DNA from: Firmicutes bacterium CAG:882
Lineage (GTDB): Bacteria > Bacillota > Clostridia > Lachnospirales > Lachnospiraceae
Length of the DNA: 64,000 nt
Direction of reading: 5' to 3'
NCBI GenBank assembly: GCA_000435595.1
Contig: FR895418.1
Span: 4,936 to 68,935, forward strand
Shown: piece after piece, positions 18,183-26,445 of the stretch
Layout: every line of letters starts with the position of its first letter
Position numbering within the stretch: the stretch's first letter is position 1
Notes under the pieces: generated by a model
Seen by the model: only the letters and a program-made list of their open reading frames with translations
Database searches by the model: none
What the model was told of the DNA's origin: nothing
Translations under genes and position numbers: made by a program

Positions 18183-19163
18183 TTATTTTGTTGTGATGTA
18201 AGTGTTATACCTGTACTGTCTGAGCTTATATTCCATGGCAATCGCATTTGAGAGATTTCTGTATGCACCTACCTGTACCTTATAGAGTCCATCATCAAAC
18301 ACAATGAATGCCGGGAATCCGTCCACAAGAAGTGAATTGAGCATCCTGTCGGCATTGTCCTTGCTGCGGTATGCACCTACCTGAACACGGTAAAGGACAT
18401 CCGGACACTGACAGTTACATGAGCGTGTCCCCGGCTCGTTAAATATCTCCGCACTCTCATCGTAGAATCTCTCATTTCCACGAGTGCCGTATCCTGACAT
18501 ACCATCTGATGAAGGCATCCGTATGACATTTCCATTGTCATCTGACCGTGGCTTCTGCGGATCATTTCCGGTATCTTCCATATTGGCGTTATCAATCCAC
18601 ATATCTGACGTAGCAGATGCAGCTGAGGTGTATACCGGAAGTCCCAAAGTCTGTAATATTCCGTTGGCTATTCCCTGCGCAAGCTCATCAAAATTCCTGT
18701 CAAAGGTCTCGTTGTCCTTATCACTGTTGATAAAGCCTGCTTCAACTAAAACCGCCGGCATCTGAGTACGTCTCAGCACCACAAGATCCTTTCTCTCATC
18801 AATTCCCAGATTTTTAAGTCCTGCCTTCTCCATTCCCTCGAGTATATTGTCGGCAAGCTCTCTCCTTATCCCGCTGTCACTGTAGACAAGCACCTCTGCC
18901 CCTGAATACTGATTAGGATATTCACTGGAATTTCTGTGTATGGACACAAAATAATCTGCCCCTGCACTGTTTCCGTCCTGTGCCTTCTTAAACGGTGTCT
19001 CATATACGTCACCCTCGCGCGTGTAGACCACATCCACTCCTCTTGCCTCAAGCAGTTCTCCGACAGCCTTGCCAAGTCTGAGCACATCATCTTTTTCCTG
19101 TCGACCGTTATATACAGCTCCGGGGTCACTTCCGCCATGCCCCGGGTCGATAACAACAAGCAT
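18183..19163 (-). CDS. N-acetylmuramoyl-L-alanine amidase with SPOR domain
   Basis: Amidase_3 (AmiC/CwlC type) zinc enzyme cleaving the lactyl-peptide bond of peptidoglycan. Zinc ligands: His in VVIDPGHGGSDPG, Glu after the ARGVDVVYTREGD stretch, His in FVSIHRNSS, and the catalytic Glu in VLVEAGFINS. Residues 1-175 are the catalytic domain; a low-complexity linker follows; about 255-326 form a SPOR repeat (YRVQVGAYRSKDNADRML ... YKVQVGAYRNLSNAI) that binds denuded septal glycan. No signal peptide is seen, as in CwlC-type mother-cell lytic amidases of sporulating relatives. Confidence 0.93.
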   Translation of the reverse strand: MLVVIDPGHGGSDPGAVYNGRQEKDDVLRLGKAVGELLEARGVDVVYTREGDVYETPFKKAQDGNSAGADYFVSIHRNSSEYPNQYSGAEVLVYSDSGIRRELADNILEGMEKAGLKNLGIDERKDLVVLRRTQMPAVLVEAGFINSDKDNETFDRNFDELAQGIANGILQTLGLPVYTSAASATSDMWIDNANMEDTGNDPQKPRSDDNGNVIRMPSSDGMSGYGTRGNERFYDESAEIFNEPGTRSCNCQCPDVLYRVQVGAYRSKDNADRMLNSLLVDGFPAFIVFDDGLYKVQVGAYRNLSNAIAMEYKLRQYRYNTYITTK

Positions 19164-19208
19164 ACCTGTACCATCCTGTTTTCGATAATATGCTATATTC
19201 TATGAAGA

Positions 19209-19247
19209 AAAAGGAAGGATGTGAAATTTTTTCAACATCCTTCCCGT
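19209..19247 (-). terminator. Terminator after the polysaccharide deacetylase gene
   Basis: GGAAGGATGT pairs with ACATCCTTCC across a short A/T loop and is followed by TTTTT on the minus strand. Confidence 0.92.
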
Positions 19248-19255
19248 AAAACTTT

Positions 19256-20074
19256 TTACTCAGGCATATTAATAACAGTTAAGCATCCACCCTTTGCCTC
19301 AATTATTTCTCCCTTTTCATTTGACAGCCATGCTGACTGTGCTGACGGGTTATACACCTTGCTGCTGTCCGCAAAGAACTGTAGTCTGTCAAGCACTTCC
19401 ATATAATCAACTATCTGAATATTGGTTGCATACCATGTATCGTCCCTGCCGCCTGCCAGCTTACAGAACTCCTCCATGACCTCCCAATTGTTCTTATCCG
19501 TGAATTCATAGCTGTGTCCCCACACATACATAAGATATAGGTACTGCTTCTTGAACAGCTCAACGAATCTCTGACCGTTTTCAAGAAGATTATGATTATG
19601 GTGGCATGTCGCCTTCCACTGATAAAAATCCTCAGGTATGGCAAAATCATCCGTGCTTCCCACAACTCTCGCATAGCGTATTCCCATCATCGGGAGCATC
19701 TGTCTTATCTTAGGACTTGTGGATCCGTTAGGATATGCAAGTCCCCTCACGGGCTGTCCCATAATAGCTTCAAGTTTTTTCCTATCCTCCAGGACTTCCT
19801 CCGCCACATTCTCAAGCGGGCATCTTGCAATTGTCGGATGTGTCACGGTATGACATGCAATCTCATGTCCCTCATAAAGCTTTAAAAACTCCTCCGGCTG
19901 AACCTTCTCCCCGTATGTATTGTGAAAAATTCCCGAGTTGATGTTGAAGGTTCCCTTTATTCCATATTTATTAAATATGGACACAAGTCTCCTGTCCTCG
20001 GTTCTTCCGTCATCATAGCTCATTGTGAGTGCCTTATGCTTTCCCCCCGGAAAGCAATAATATACTTTTGCCAT
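19256..20074 (-). CDS. Polysaccharide deacetylase (NodB/CE4-like)
   Basis: Metal-dependent deacetylase fold, 272 residues. Motif 1 TMSYDDGRTED supplies the catalytic Asp and metal Asp, motif 2 HEIACHTVTHP the two metal histidines, and motif 3 RGLAYPNGS follows. No signal peptide or membrane anchor, so the enzyme is probably cytoplasmic, unlike wall-modifying CE4 enzymes. Its position 54 nt downstream of the intracellular RG-I lyase implies it acts on imported, possibly O-acetylated, oligosaccharides. Start at ATG after AAGGGAGATATTGTT; an upstream in-frame ATG would add 12 residues. Confidence 0.88.
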   Translation of the reverse strand: MAKVYYCFPGGKHKALTMSYDDGRTEDRRLVSIFNKYGIKGTFNINSGIFHNTYGEKVQPEEFLKLYEGHEIACHTVTHPTIARCPLENVAEEVLEDRKKLEAIMGQPVRGLAYPNGSTSPKIRQMLPMMGIRYARVVGSTDDFAIPEDFYQWKATCHHNHNLLENGQRFVELFKKQYLYLMYVWGHSYEFTDKNNWEVMEEFCKLAGGRDDTWYATNIQIVDYMEVLDRLQFFADSSKVYNPSAQSAWLSNEKGEIIEAKGGCLTVINMPE

Positions 20075-20128
20075 AACAATATCTCCCTTCTGCCGCACAT
20101 ACGGCTCCAATCATTTTCTACAGTTATT

Positions 20129-22576
20129 TTACTCCACATCATCATCCTTTGCAAGCTGTGGAAGCACCCACTTAAAGTCCATATCGGACGCATAATAAAA
20201 GCTGGTGTAACAAGGCTGATTGTAGCAGTTATTCTGCCATGCGATTCCGGTGCGGTACATCGTATCGTGCATCAGTGTAAAGAGCTTATGCTTCGTAAGC
20301 TCCGTGTTCGTGTATATGCGGACTGCCGAATTGTCGGCAGTTCTTAAAATTATCTCCTCCCTGAAATCACCGAACACATCTGCAATCAGACAAGGATTTC
20401 CCTTGGTTCCGTTGTTGGTAAGAGTCCCCTCCGGCTTCAACATTATTCCATGCGTATTATCATTTATTATTCCACAGTGCTGTTCGTGGATATAGTCAAC
20501 GCCGTCCGTAATCTGGGTGGAGAGGTCAGACGCCCATCTGATTGACTGGTTGGTTCCAAGCACCTTATCAGGAAGCTTGTTGCCCTTACAGTCGTACATT
20601 TCCTTCACCCACACCTGAAGTCCGCGAACACTCGGATTCACATCGCCTATCATACAGCGTCCGAGATCACAGTCTGCAAACTCACCAAAATAAGGCACGC
20701 CTGTCTCGGCATCTCTTAATGCCCATCCGTAAGGAACCGATGCCGCTCCCTCAAATACATTAAATATTTCGTACCCCGGGCGATCAGGGTCTATGCATGC
20801 AACATGCATCGCATCACCGTGTCCGAATTTTGCCTCGACACCATCAGGTCTTATGCCACGGCTTGAGTACAGCACGGAACCATCATGGTCAATAACCGCT
20901 GCTCCGTATATAATCTCCTGGCATCCGTCCCCGTCAACATCTGCCGTGGACAAACTGTGATTTCCCTGTCCGCTCAGGCATCCGTATACAGGGTCAGTTC
21001 CGCTCAGGTCGTGCGCATTACCGTCATTGAAAGGATTGCTCATCGGCACATAACCGCTGTCAATAGTGAAGTATTCCCTATGCTTTCCAGTAAAGAAATC
21101 ATACGCCGTCATTGTCATTCTCGTATAATAACCACGGCATATTATCAGGTAAGGTCTCTCCCCGTCAAGGTATGCCACGCCGGATAAAAATCTGTCGACA
21201 CGGTTACAAGGCTCTATTCTCTTGAATGCATAATCTCCCCACATGAGCCCGTCATCCTCTCTCGGATACCTGAAAGGAATTGTGTCAAGTTCACTTCCAT
21301 CACCGCCAAACATAGTGAGATACTCAGGACCTTCATATATAAAGCCCTCAAACTTTCTAAGCTCATTTTTCGGACTTCTCGACGGAGCATACACATCCAT
21401 AAAGTAGTCTGCAAGCTCTTCTGCTCCCTTTTCATCAAGCGGATACTTATGTGTCACAGGCACGCCGAAGCACTCCTCAAGTGTGGACGGCCAGTGCCCC
21501 GCCTTCACCTCAGGATGCTCACTCCATGCCATGAACATCTTTACTATATGCTCGTAGTAATCCTTTGCCGAGCATACATAATTATCGTCGTGGCTTATTC
21601 CTGCCTTCACATCAGCCTCAGGCAGGGTTATGTACTTCTCTGACTTTACGGAGCCATCGGGATTATACACGGTCATTTTGGTTCCCGGCGCACTCTTTAC
21701 GGACATCTCTGCCTTTCCGTCACCGTCAAAATCATAGACAATGAACTGGGTATAATGTGCACCTGAACGGATATTTACCCCCATATCAAGTCTCCACAAA
21801 ATTTCACCGCTCAGACGATAACAGTCTATATAACACTTTCCCGTATAGCCTTTTATTGACACATCCTGTGAGTTGGTAGGATCCCACTTAACTATGTACT
21901 CATATTCACCGTCGCCGTCCACATCACCGATGCTCATATCATTAACGCGGTATGTGTAGCTCTCCCCGGCAGGCGTCACCCCGCCCTCCGGAATATGCAT
22001 TGGAATTTCAATATAATTACTTTCCGTGCTCCATGCTTTGACAGGTCTGCATGCACTGCCCTCGATTCCTCCACATATCGGAGCGACGCTGTACTCAGCC
22101 TCCATCGTGCCGTCTTTATCTATATAATTCGTGCTGTCTGTCACAACAGCAAGCTTGTTTCCGTTTTTATATACTACATAATCCGTTCCGGTCATCCCCG
22201 TCTCGGAATACCCCTTCACCTCATCAAGAAGCATTCTCCATCCCAAGAATATTCCTGTTTTTGCCTTTACCGCAATGAGACCTCGGTTAAGCTTCTCAAG
22301 CTGCGGCTTCATCACTCTCTTTAACGGTGTTCTAAGCACCTCGGACTTAATCACTTTATCTCCTGCTGCCGCCTCAACATATAGAAAATGCGGTACATGC
22401 GTTGATTTGTTTAAATGAAATCTGCACTCCTTCTGCTCAGACATAAATCTGTACTGCATGGTCTTTGTATTCCTGTCAGCCCAATATACCCTGTATGTAT
22501 CCGCGCCCGGCACCTCATCCCATGTTATCTGTGCGCCATGCTCATCAATCTCTGCCAAATTAAGTGTAAAACTCAT
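20129..22576 (-). CDS. Rhamnogalacturonan lyase, PL11 family
   Basis: Beta-eliminates rhamnogalacturonan-I (pectin backbone). Residues 1-90 form a fibronectin-III-like module, about 95-200 the PL11 N-terminal sandwich (RGLIAVKAKTGIFLGWRML), and the rest an eight-bladed propeller with many Ca-binding DxDxDG loops (DVDGDGEYEY, DFDGDGKAEM, DVDGDGCQEI). HYTQF and WASDLS segments recall YesW/YesX. Length 815. There is no signal peptide, so this should be the intracellular type (as B. subtilis YesX), acting on oligosaccharides brought in by the adjacent transporter. Start ATG has GGAGG upstream; ORF extension of seven residues rejected. Confidence 0.93.
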   Translation of the reverse strand: MSFTLNLAEIDEHGAQITWDEVPGADTYRVYWADRNTKTMQYRFMSEQKECRFHLNKSTHVPHFLYVEAAAGDKVIKSEVLRTPLKRVMKPQLEKLNRGLIAVKAKTGIFLGWRMLLDEVKGYSETGMTGTDYVVYKNGNKLAVVTDSTNYIDKDGTMEAEYSVAPICGGIEGSACRPVKAWSTESNYIEIPMHIPEGGVTPAGESYTYRVNDMSIGDVDGDGEYEYIVKWDPTNSQDVSIKGYTGKCYIDCYRLSGEILWRLDMGVNIRSGAHYTQFIVYDFDGDGKAEMSVKSAPGTKMTVYNPDGSVKSEKYITLPEADVKAGISHDDNYVCSAKDYYEHIVKMFMAWSEHPEVKAGHWPSTLEECFGVPVTHKYPLDEKGAEELADYFMDVYAPSRSPKNELRKFEGFIYEGPEYLTMFGGDGSELDTIPFRYPREDDGLMWGDYAFKRIEPCNRVDRFLSGVAYLDGERPYLIICRGYYTRMTMTAYDFFTGKHREYFTIDSGYVPMSNPFNDGNAHDLSGTDPVYGCLSGQGNHSLSTADVDGDGCQEIIYGAAVIDHDGSVLYSSRGIRPDGVEAKFGHGDAMHVACIDPDRPGYEIFNVFEGAASVPYGWALRDAETGVPYFGEFADCDLGRCMIGDVNPSVRGLQVWVKEMYDCKGNKLPDKVLGTNQSIRWASDLSTQITDGVDYIHEQHCGIINDNTHGIMLKPEGTLTNNGTKGNPCLIADVFGDFREEIILRTADNSAVRIYTNTELTKHKLFTLMHDTMYRTGIAWQNNCYNQPCYTSFYYASDMDFKWVLPQLAKDDDVE

Positions 22577-22599
22577 GTCATCCTCCATTTCAAACAATA

Positions 22600-22627
22600 A
22601 GGGGACCGCCTTGCGACAGCCCCCATT
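22600..22627 (-). terminator. Partial terminator between the solute-binding protein and the lyase
   Basis: GGGGGCTGTCGC pairs imperfectly with GCGGTCCCC and is followed by TTATTGTTTG on the minus strand. The position after the abundant binding protein gene suggests it reduces transcription into the lyase gene. Confidence 0.6.
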
Positions 22628-22641
22628 GTAATTTTTTGTGA

Positions 22642-24177
22642 TTACTTAACGTACTGAGCGTTAACCTCAGCGATAACGTCGTTACCACCCTGTGTATACC
22701 AGGAAGCAATCTGCTCCTCTAACTGAGTCTTTGTAATCTCACCACAGATGTACTGTGTTCTTGCAACCTTGATAATATCATCAAGTGTTGAACCCATGAT
22801 TGAGTATGTGGAAGAGTTATTTAAGTATCCAAGTGCAGGGTTAACTACTGCATAAGGAATGTTAGAAGCGTATACTTCGTTCTGCTTGATTACTCTCTCA
22901 GACTGCTCAACCGTAGGAGAAGTAGCTGATAAATTAGGAATATACGCTACAGTCTGGTTAAGTGCGGCATAAGCCTTGGAAGCAACGGCATCCTCCTTAT
23001 CATCATCGATTAAGTAGCCGTTCTCATCTAAGTGCCAGTGAATTCCTTCAAGACCATAGCTTGAAAGTGTAATCATCTCATCATCGCACATCTTATCGAG
23101 GAAGTGGAGACAAGCCTCAATCTTCTCCTCTGTGTCACATGTTGAAGCAGAAAGTACAAATAATCCGTTGTAACCTGATGTAGCAAGTGTGTGGTCATTG
23201 ATTGTGCCTACAAGTGTCATTGCAGCAGGCTCATCAGGATTTGTAACTGACTTAACATCATTGTTTACAAAGTAATCCCAGATTCTTCTTGAACCGTCAA
23301 GAACGTCACAGAATGCTCCGGCAACGCCGTTCTTTACATCCTGATTCCATGTATCAGTACCACGAACTGCCCAGTCGTTAGCGATAAGGCCTTCATCGTA
23401 TAACTTCTTGAACCAGTCAAGAGCCTCGAAGTACTCAGGCTGCTCAAATACAGGTCTTAACTCGCCCTGAGCGTTCTCATACCAGCCGTTGCCTACACCG
23501 AACCATGTCTGCATTACATCAAAAGGACCTGTGTATGAGCAGAGCTCAAGTGCGTATGTATCATCCTTGCCGTTTCCGTCCGGATCACCGTATGTGAACT
23601 TATAGAATAAGTCATAAACATCATCGATTGTCTTTGGCTCCTCTGTTATGCCGACTGCCTCTGCCCAGTCTGTTCTGTATCCGAGACCGTTACGTCCGAG
23701 TGTTCTTGCACGATATACACCGATTAACTGTCCGTTAACCGTACATGTATCGTTTACAGCCTTGATTGACTGTGAAAGGTTAGGATACTTCTCTGAGTCA
23801 TAGATGTACTTGCTTAAGTCTACGAATGCACCCTGCTCAGCAGCGGATACGATTGCACCGTCGATGCTTCCGATAGCCATAATCATAGGCATTGTGGAAG
23901 GATTTGCAAGAGCAAGTGAAACCTTCTCTGAGAGAACATCATTTGCAACCCATGTAAACTCTACATGTGTGTTGGTATAGTCCTCCATCTTAGCTACAAC
24001 CTCATCTGCATGGTCGCCTGAAAGAGGGCTTCCCTCGAAGTCAATTGTCTGGAATGTAATTGTCGGTCTTCCCTTCTCATCTGTCTTGGCATTGTTCTGC
24101 TTGTTGCAGCCTACGCTTCCGAACACCATTGCGGATGTAAGCACTAAAGCAGCAGCCTTCATTGCATTACGATTCAT
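22642..24177 (-). CDS. LplA-like extracellular solute-binding lipoprotein
   Basis: Sugar-binding lipoprotein (511 residues) for an ABC importer of the LplA/YtcQ class. Signal peptide and lipobox MVFGSVGC (Cys24). Visible pieces of the family are DTYALELCSYTGPFD near a calcium-type GDPDGNGKDD motif, WFGVGNGWYENAQG, and a C-terminal EEQIASWYTQGGNDVIAEVNAQY. Neighbouring permeases and the PL11 lyase make rhamnogalacturonan-derived oligosaccharides the probable substrate. RBS AGGAGGAACAAAAACT. Confidence 0.93.
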   Translation of the reverse strand: MNRNAMKAAALVLTSAMVFGSVGCNKQNNAKTDEKGRPTITFQTIDFEGSPLSGDHADEVVAKMEDYTNTHVEFTWVANDVLSEKVSLALANPSTMPMIMAIGSIDGAIVSAAEQGAFVDLSKYIYDSEKYPNLSQSIKAVNDTCTVNGQLIGVYRARTLGRNGLGYRTDWAEAVGITEEPKTIDDVYDLFYKFTYGDPDGNGKDDTYALELCSYTGPFDVMQTWFGVGNGWYENAQGELRPVFEQPEYFEALDWFKKLYDEGLIANDWAVRGTDTWNQDVKNGVAGAFCDVLDGSRRIWDYFVNNDVKSVTNPDEPAAMTLVGTINDHTLATSGYNGLFVLSASTCDTEEKIEACLHFLDKMCDDEMITLSSYGLEGIHWHLDENGYLIDDDKEDAVASKAYAALNQTVAYIPNLSATSPTVEQSERVIKQNEVYASNIPYAVVNPALGYLNNSSTYSIMGSTLDDIIKVARTQYICGEITKTQLEEQIASWYTQGGNDVIAEVNAQYVK

Positions 24178-24239
24178 AGTTTTTGTTCCTCCTCTTAATA
24201 AAAAGATAAATAATAGATAAATGATTTATAGCATCAAAG

Positions 24240-25166
24240 TCAGCCCTTCACCGCGCCAACCATAACACCCTTTGCGAAATACTTCTGTACAAACGGGTAA
24301 ACAACCAAAATCGGAATGGTTGCAAACATTGTAGCCGCCATCTTAACCGCCTTGTCAGGAGGTGTACCCTGTGCCTCATAATCGAACTGTGACGTATCGA
24401 TACCACCTGCCAGAAGAACGATTCTTCTTAATACTATCTGTACAACTTCCTTCGATGAATCCTTTAAGTAAATCATTGCACTGAAATAGTCATTCCAATG
24501 TCCTACTGCGTAAAACAGTGAGATAGATGCTATAACAGGCTTTGAGAGCGGGAGAACAATCTGCCAGAATATCCTTATATCGGTACAGCCGTCAACTCTT
24601 GCTGCCTCCTCAAGCTCTGTAGGTAAATCCTGGAAGAAGTTCTTTACAATAATCATATTGAATGGATTGATTGCTCCCATGAGAATCAGTACCCAGAATG
24701 TGTTGTAAAGATGAAGTGTCTGCATCCAGATAAATGTCGGTATCATTCCGCCTCCGAAAAGCATTGTGACGATAACCATGTTGAGAAGTCCGTTACGTCC
24801 TCTTAAGTAGCTCTTTGAGAGCGGATAAGCAAATGTTGTTGTAAAAAACATATTCACAAACGTACCTACTATAGTTATAAAGAGTGAGTTCTTAAGTCCT
24901 CTGAAAACCTCTCCTGTCTTAGCTATGTAGTAGTACGCATTGAATGAAATCTCATGTGGGATAATGAAGAACGCCCTCTCCGTGAGCTCTTTCTCTGTTG
25001 CAAATGAACCTGCTATTACATACAGGAAGGGAAGCAGCGTTGAAATTCCGATTAAGCCCACAATGACATATATAAGTACATCAACGATTCTTTCGCCTGT
25101 GCTCATTTTTATCTTGTTCTGTCTGGCTGTATGATATACAACCTTGTCTTCTTTCGCCTTAGCCAT
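24240..25166 (-). CDS. Carbohydrate ABC transporter permease (LplC/MalG-like)
   Basis: Permease with six predicted helices, 308 residues. The EAA loop is EEAARVDGCTDIRIFWQIVLPLSKP and the protein ends FVQKYFAKGVMVGAVKG, both typical of LplC/YtcP. It pairs with the LplB-like permease that starts just upstream (17 nt). No ATPase gene is present; such CUT1-type importers usually share an MsmX/UgpC-like ATPase encoded elsewhere. Confidence 0.94.
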   Translation of the reverse strand: MAKAKEDKVVYHTARQNKIKMSTGERIVDVLIYVIVGLIGISTLLPFLYVIAGSFATEKELTERAFFIIPHEISFNAYYYIAKTGEVFRGLKNSLFITIVGTFVNMFFTTTFAYPLSKSYLRGRNGLLNMVIVTMLFGGGMIPTFIWMQTLHLYNTFWVLILMGAINPFNMIIVKNFFQDLPTELEEAARVDGCTDIRIFWQIVLPLSKPVIASISLFYAVGHWNDYFSAMIYLKDSSKEVVQIVLRRIVLLAGGIDTSQFDYEAQGTPPDKAVKMAATMFATIPILVVYPFVQKYFAKGVMVGAVKG

Positions 25167-25183
25167 GTCGAAGCTGCTCCTTT

Positions 25184-26143
25184 CTAATATATTCCACGCT
25201 CACCGAACTTTTTAGCAAGCCAGTTAGCCGATAATACAAGAATCATACTTACAACAGATTTGAACAAACCTGCCGCCGTTGACAGCGAATACTGTGCTCC
25301 TCTGATACCCTTCATGTACACATAGGTATCGAAAACCTCGGCTGCCTTCACATTCAAATCATTTCTCATAAGGAAAATCTGCTCATATCCTGTATTTAAG
25401 AGTCCACCGATTCTTAAGATAAGCATCATGATAACCGTTCCCTTGATTGAAGGGAGAGTTATATTCCACATAAGTCTCCAGCGTCCTGCACCATCAATTC
25501 TTGCTGCCTCGTAAAGCTGCATGTCTACACCGGCGAGTGCCGCAAGGAAAATGATTGTACCATAACCAGTCTCTTTCCATATTGACTGTCCTACGATAAG
25601 CCCTTTAAAGTACTTTGCCTTGCCAAGGAAATTGACAGGATTGCCTGTGAGCTTGGTTATGATCATGTTCACAATACCATCGTTTACATTTAAAAGCTGA
25701 TATGTAATACTTGCCACGATAACCCATGAAATAAAGTGTGGTACATATATAAATGTCTGTACCACTCTCTTGTAGCCCGAATGTCTTATCTCATTTAAGA
25801 AGAGTGATAAGATAATCGGTGCCGGGAAGTAAAGCACAAGGCTTAAAAGCGAAATGCCAAGTGTATTCTCCAAAAGCATCATAAAGTCGGCACCTCTGAA
25901 GAAATTTCTGAAGTTCTGCCAGCCTACGAACTGGCTTCCAAAAATACCCTTGAATGGGCTATAGTTCTGGAAGGCTATTATAATGCCTGCCATAGGAATG
26001 TAGCGGAAAATAATAAAGTATAAAAGTCCCGGTAAAAGCATCAGGTATAATCCCTTGTGATGAAGAACGAATTTCCAGAACGGAATTTTCTTTTCCATCA
26101 CTATAGCGGAACCGGAGGACTTTCTTTTATTTGTCTTTGCCAT
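25184..26143 (-). CDS. Carbohydrate ABC transporter permease (LplB-like)
   Basis: Permease of 319 residues with six helices beginning KGLYLMLLPGLLYFIIFRYIPM. The EAA motif is YEAARIDGAGRWRLMWNITLPSIKG and the C-terminus resembles LplB/YteP. First gene of the RG-I uptake operon. ATG chosen for its AGAGGGAGGAAAA site; the longer ORF with an extra 23 residues is not supported. Confidence 0.94.
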   Translation of the reverse strand: MAKTNKRKSSGSAIVMEKKIPFWKFVLHHKGLYLMLLPGLLYFIIFRYIPMAGIIIAFQNYSPFKGIFGSQFVGWQNFRNFFRGADFMMLLENTLGISLLSLVLYFPAPIILSLFLNEIRHSGYKRVVQTFIYVPHFISWVIVASITYQLLNVNDGIVNMIITKLTGNPVNFLGKAKYFKGLIVGQSIWKETGYGTIIFLAALAGVDMQLYEAARIDGAGRWRLMWNITLPSIKGTVIMMLILRIGGLLNTGYEQIFLMRNDLNVKAAEVFDTYVYMKGIRGAQYSLSTAAGLFKSVVSMILVLSANWLAKKFGERGIY

Positions 26144-26302
26144 TTTTCCTCCCTCTTTCTTAATAATGATTTTTTTTGCTGTGATCTGTATTTGCCTGCC
26201 CGGCATCCACAATCACCGCCTTTAGGCAAATATTACATGATAATCGCTGTTACATCAATAATCAGAATCTCACTTTTTATGCATATATTTCAATTATTAC
26301 AT

Positions 26303-26316
26303 TGTAAACACTTACA
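26303..26316. promoter_or_regulatory. cre-like site upstream of the RG-I operon
   Basis: TGTAAACACTTACA is a palindrome differing by one base from the CcpA consensus TGWAANCGNTNWCA. It is 160 bp upstream of the LplB-like start, and a TTTACA that could act as -35 overlaps it on the minus strand, followed 17 nt later by a weak TATGCA. Fits carbon catabolite repression of pectin use; inference only. Confidence 0.5.
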
Positions 26317-26345
26317 TTTTGTGCATTTTGACCATAAAAAACAAA

Positions 26346-26402
26346 AAATAATCATTCTTCATCAGGTCTTTTTGTGCCGCATGTTAAGAATGATTATTTA
26401 TT
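26346..26402 (-). terminator. Terminator after the AraC-type regulator
   Basis: AAATAATCATTCTT pairs with AAGAATGATTATTT, followed on the minus strand by TTTTTTG. It separates the regulator from the transport operon, which therefore needs its own promoter in the rest of this 300-bp gap. Confidence 0.9.
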
Positions 26403-26445
26403 TTTAAAAATATTTTTATGTTTTTTTATATGGTTTTTCTTTTAT

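Noticed and set aside
26144..26212. Extended N-terminus of the LplB-like permease
   Set aside because: The extra 23 residues are unconserved-looking and a strong ribosome site precedes the inner ATG.
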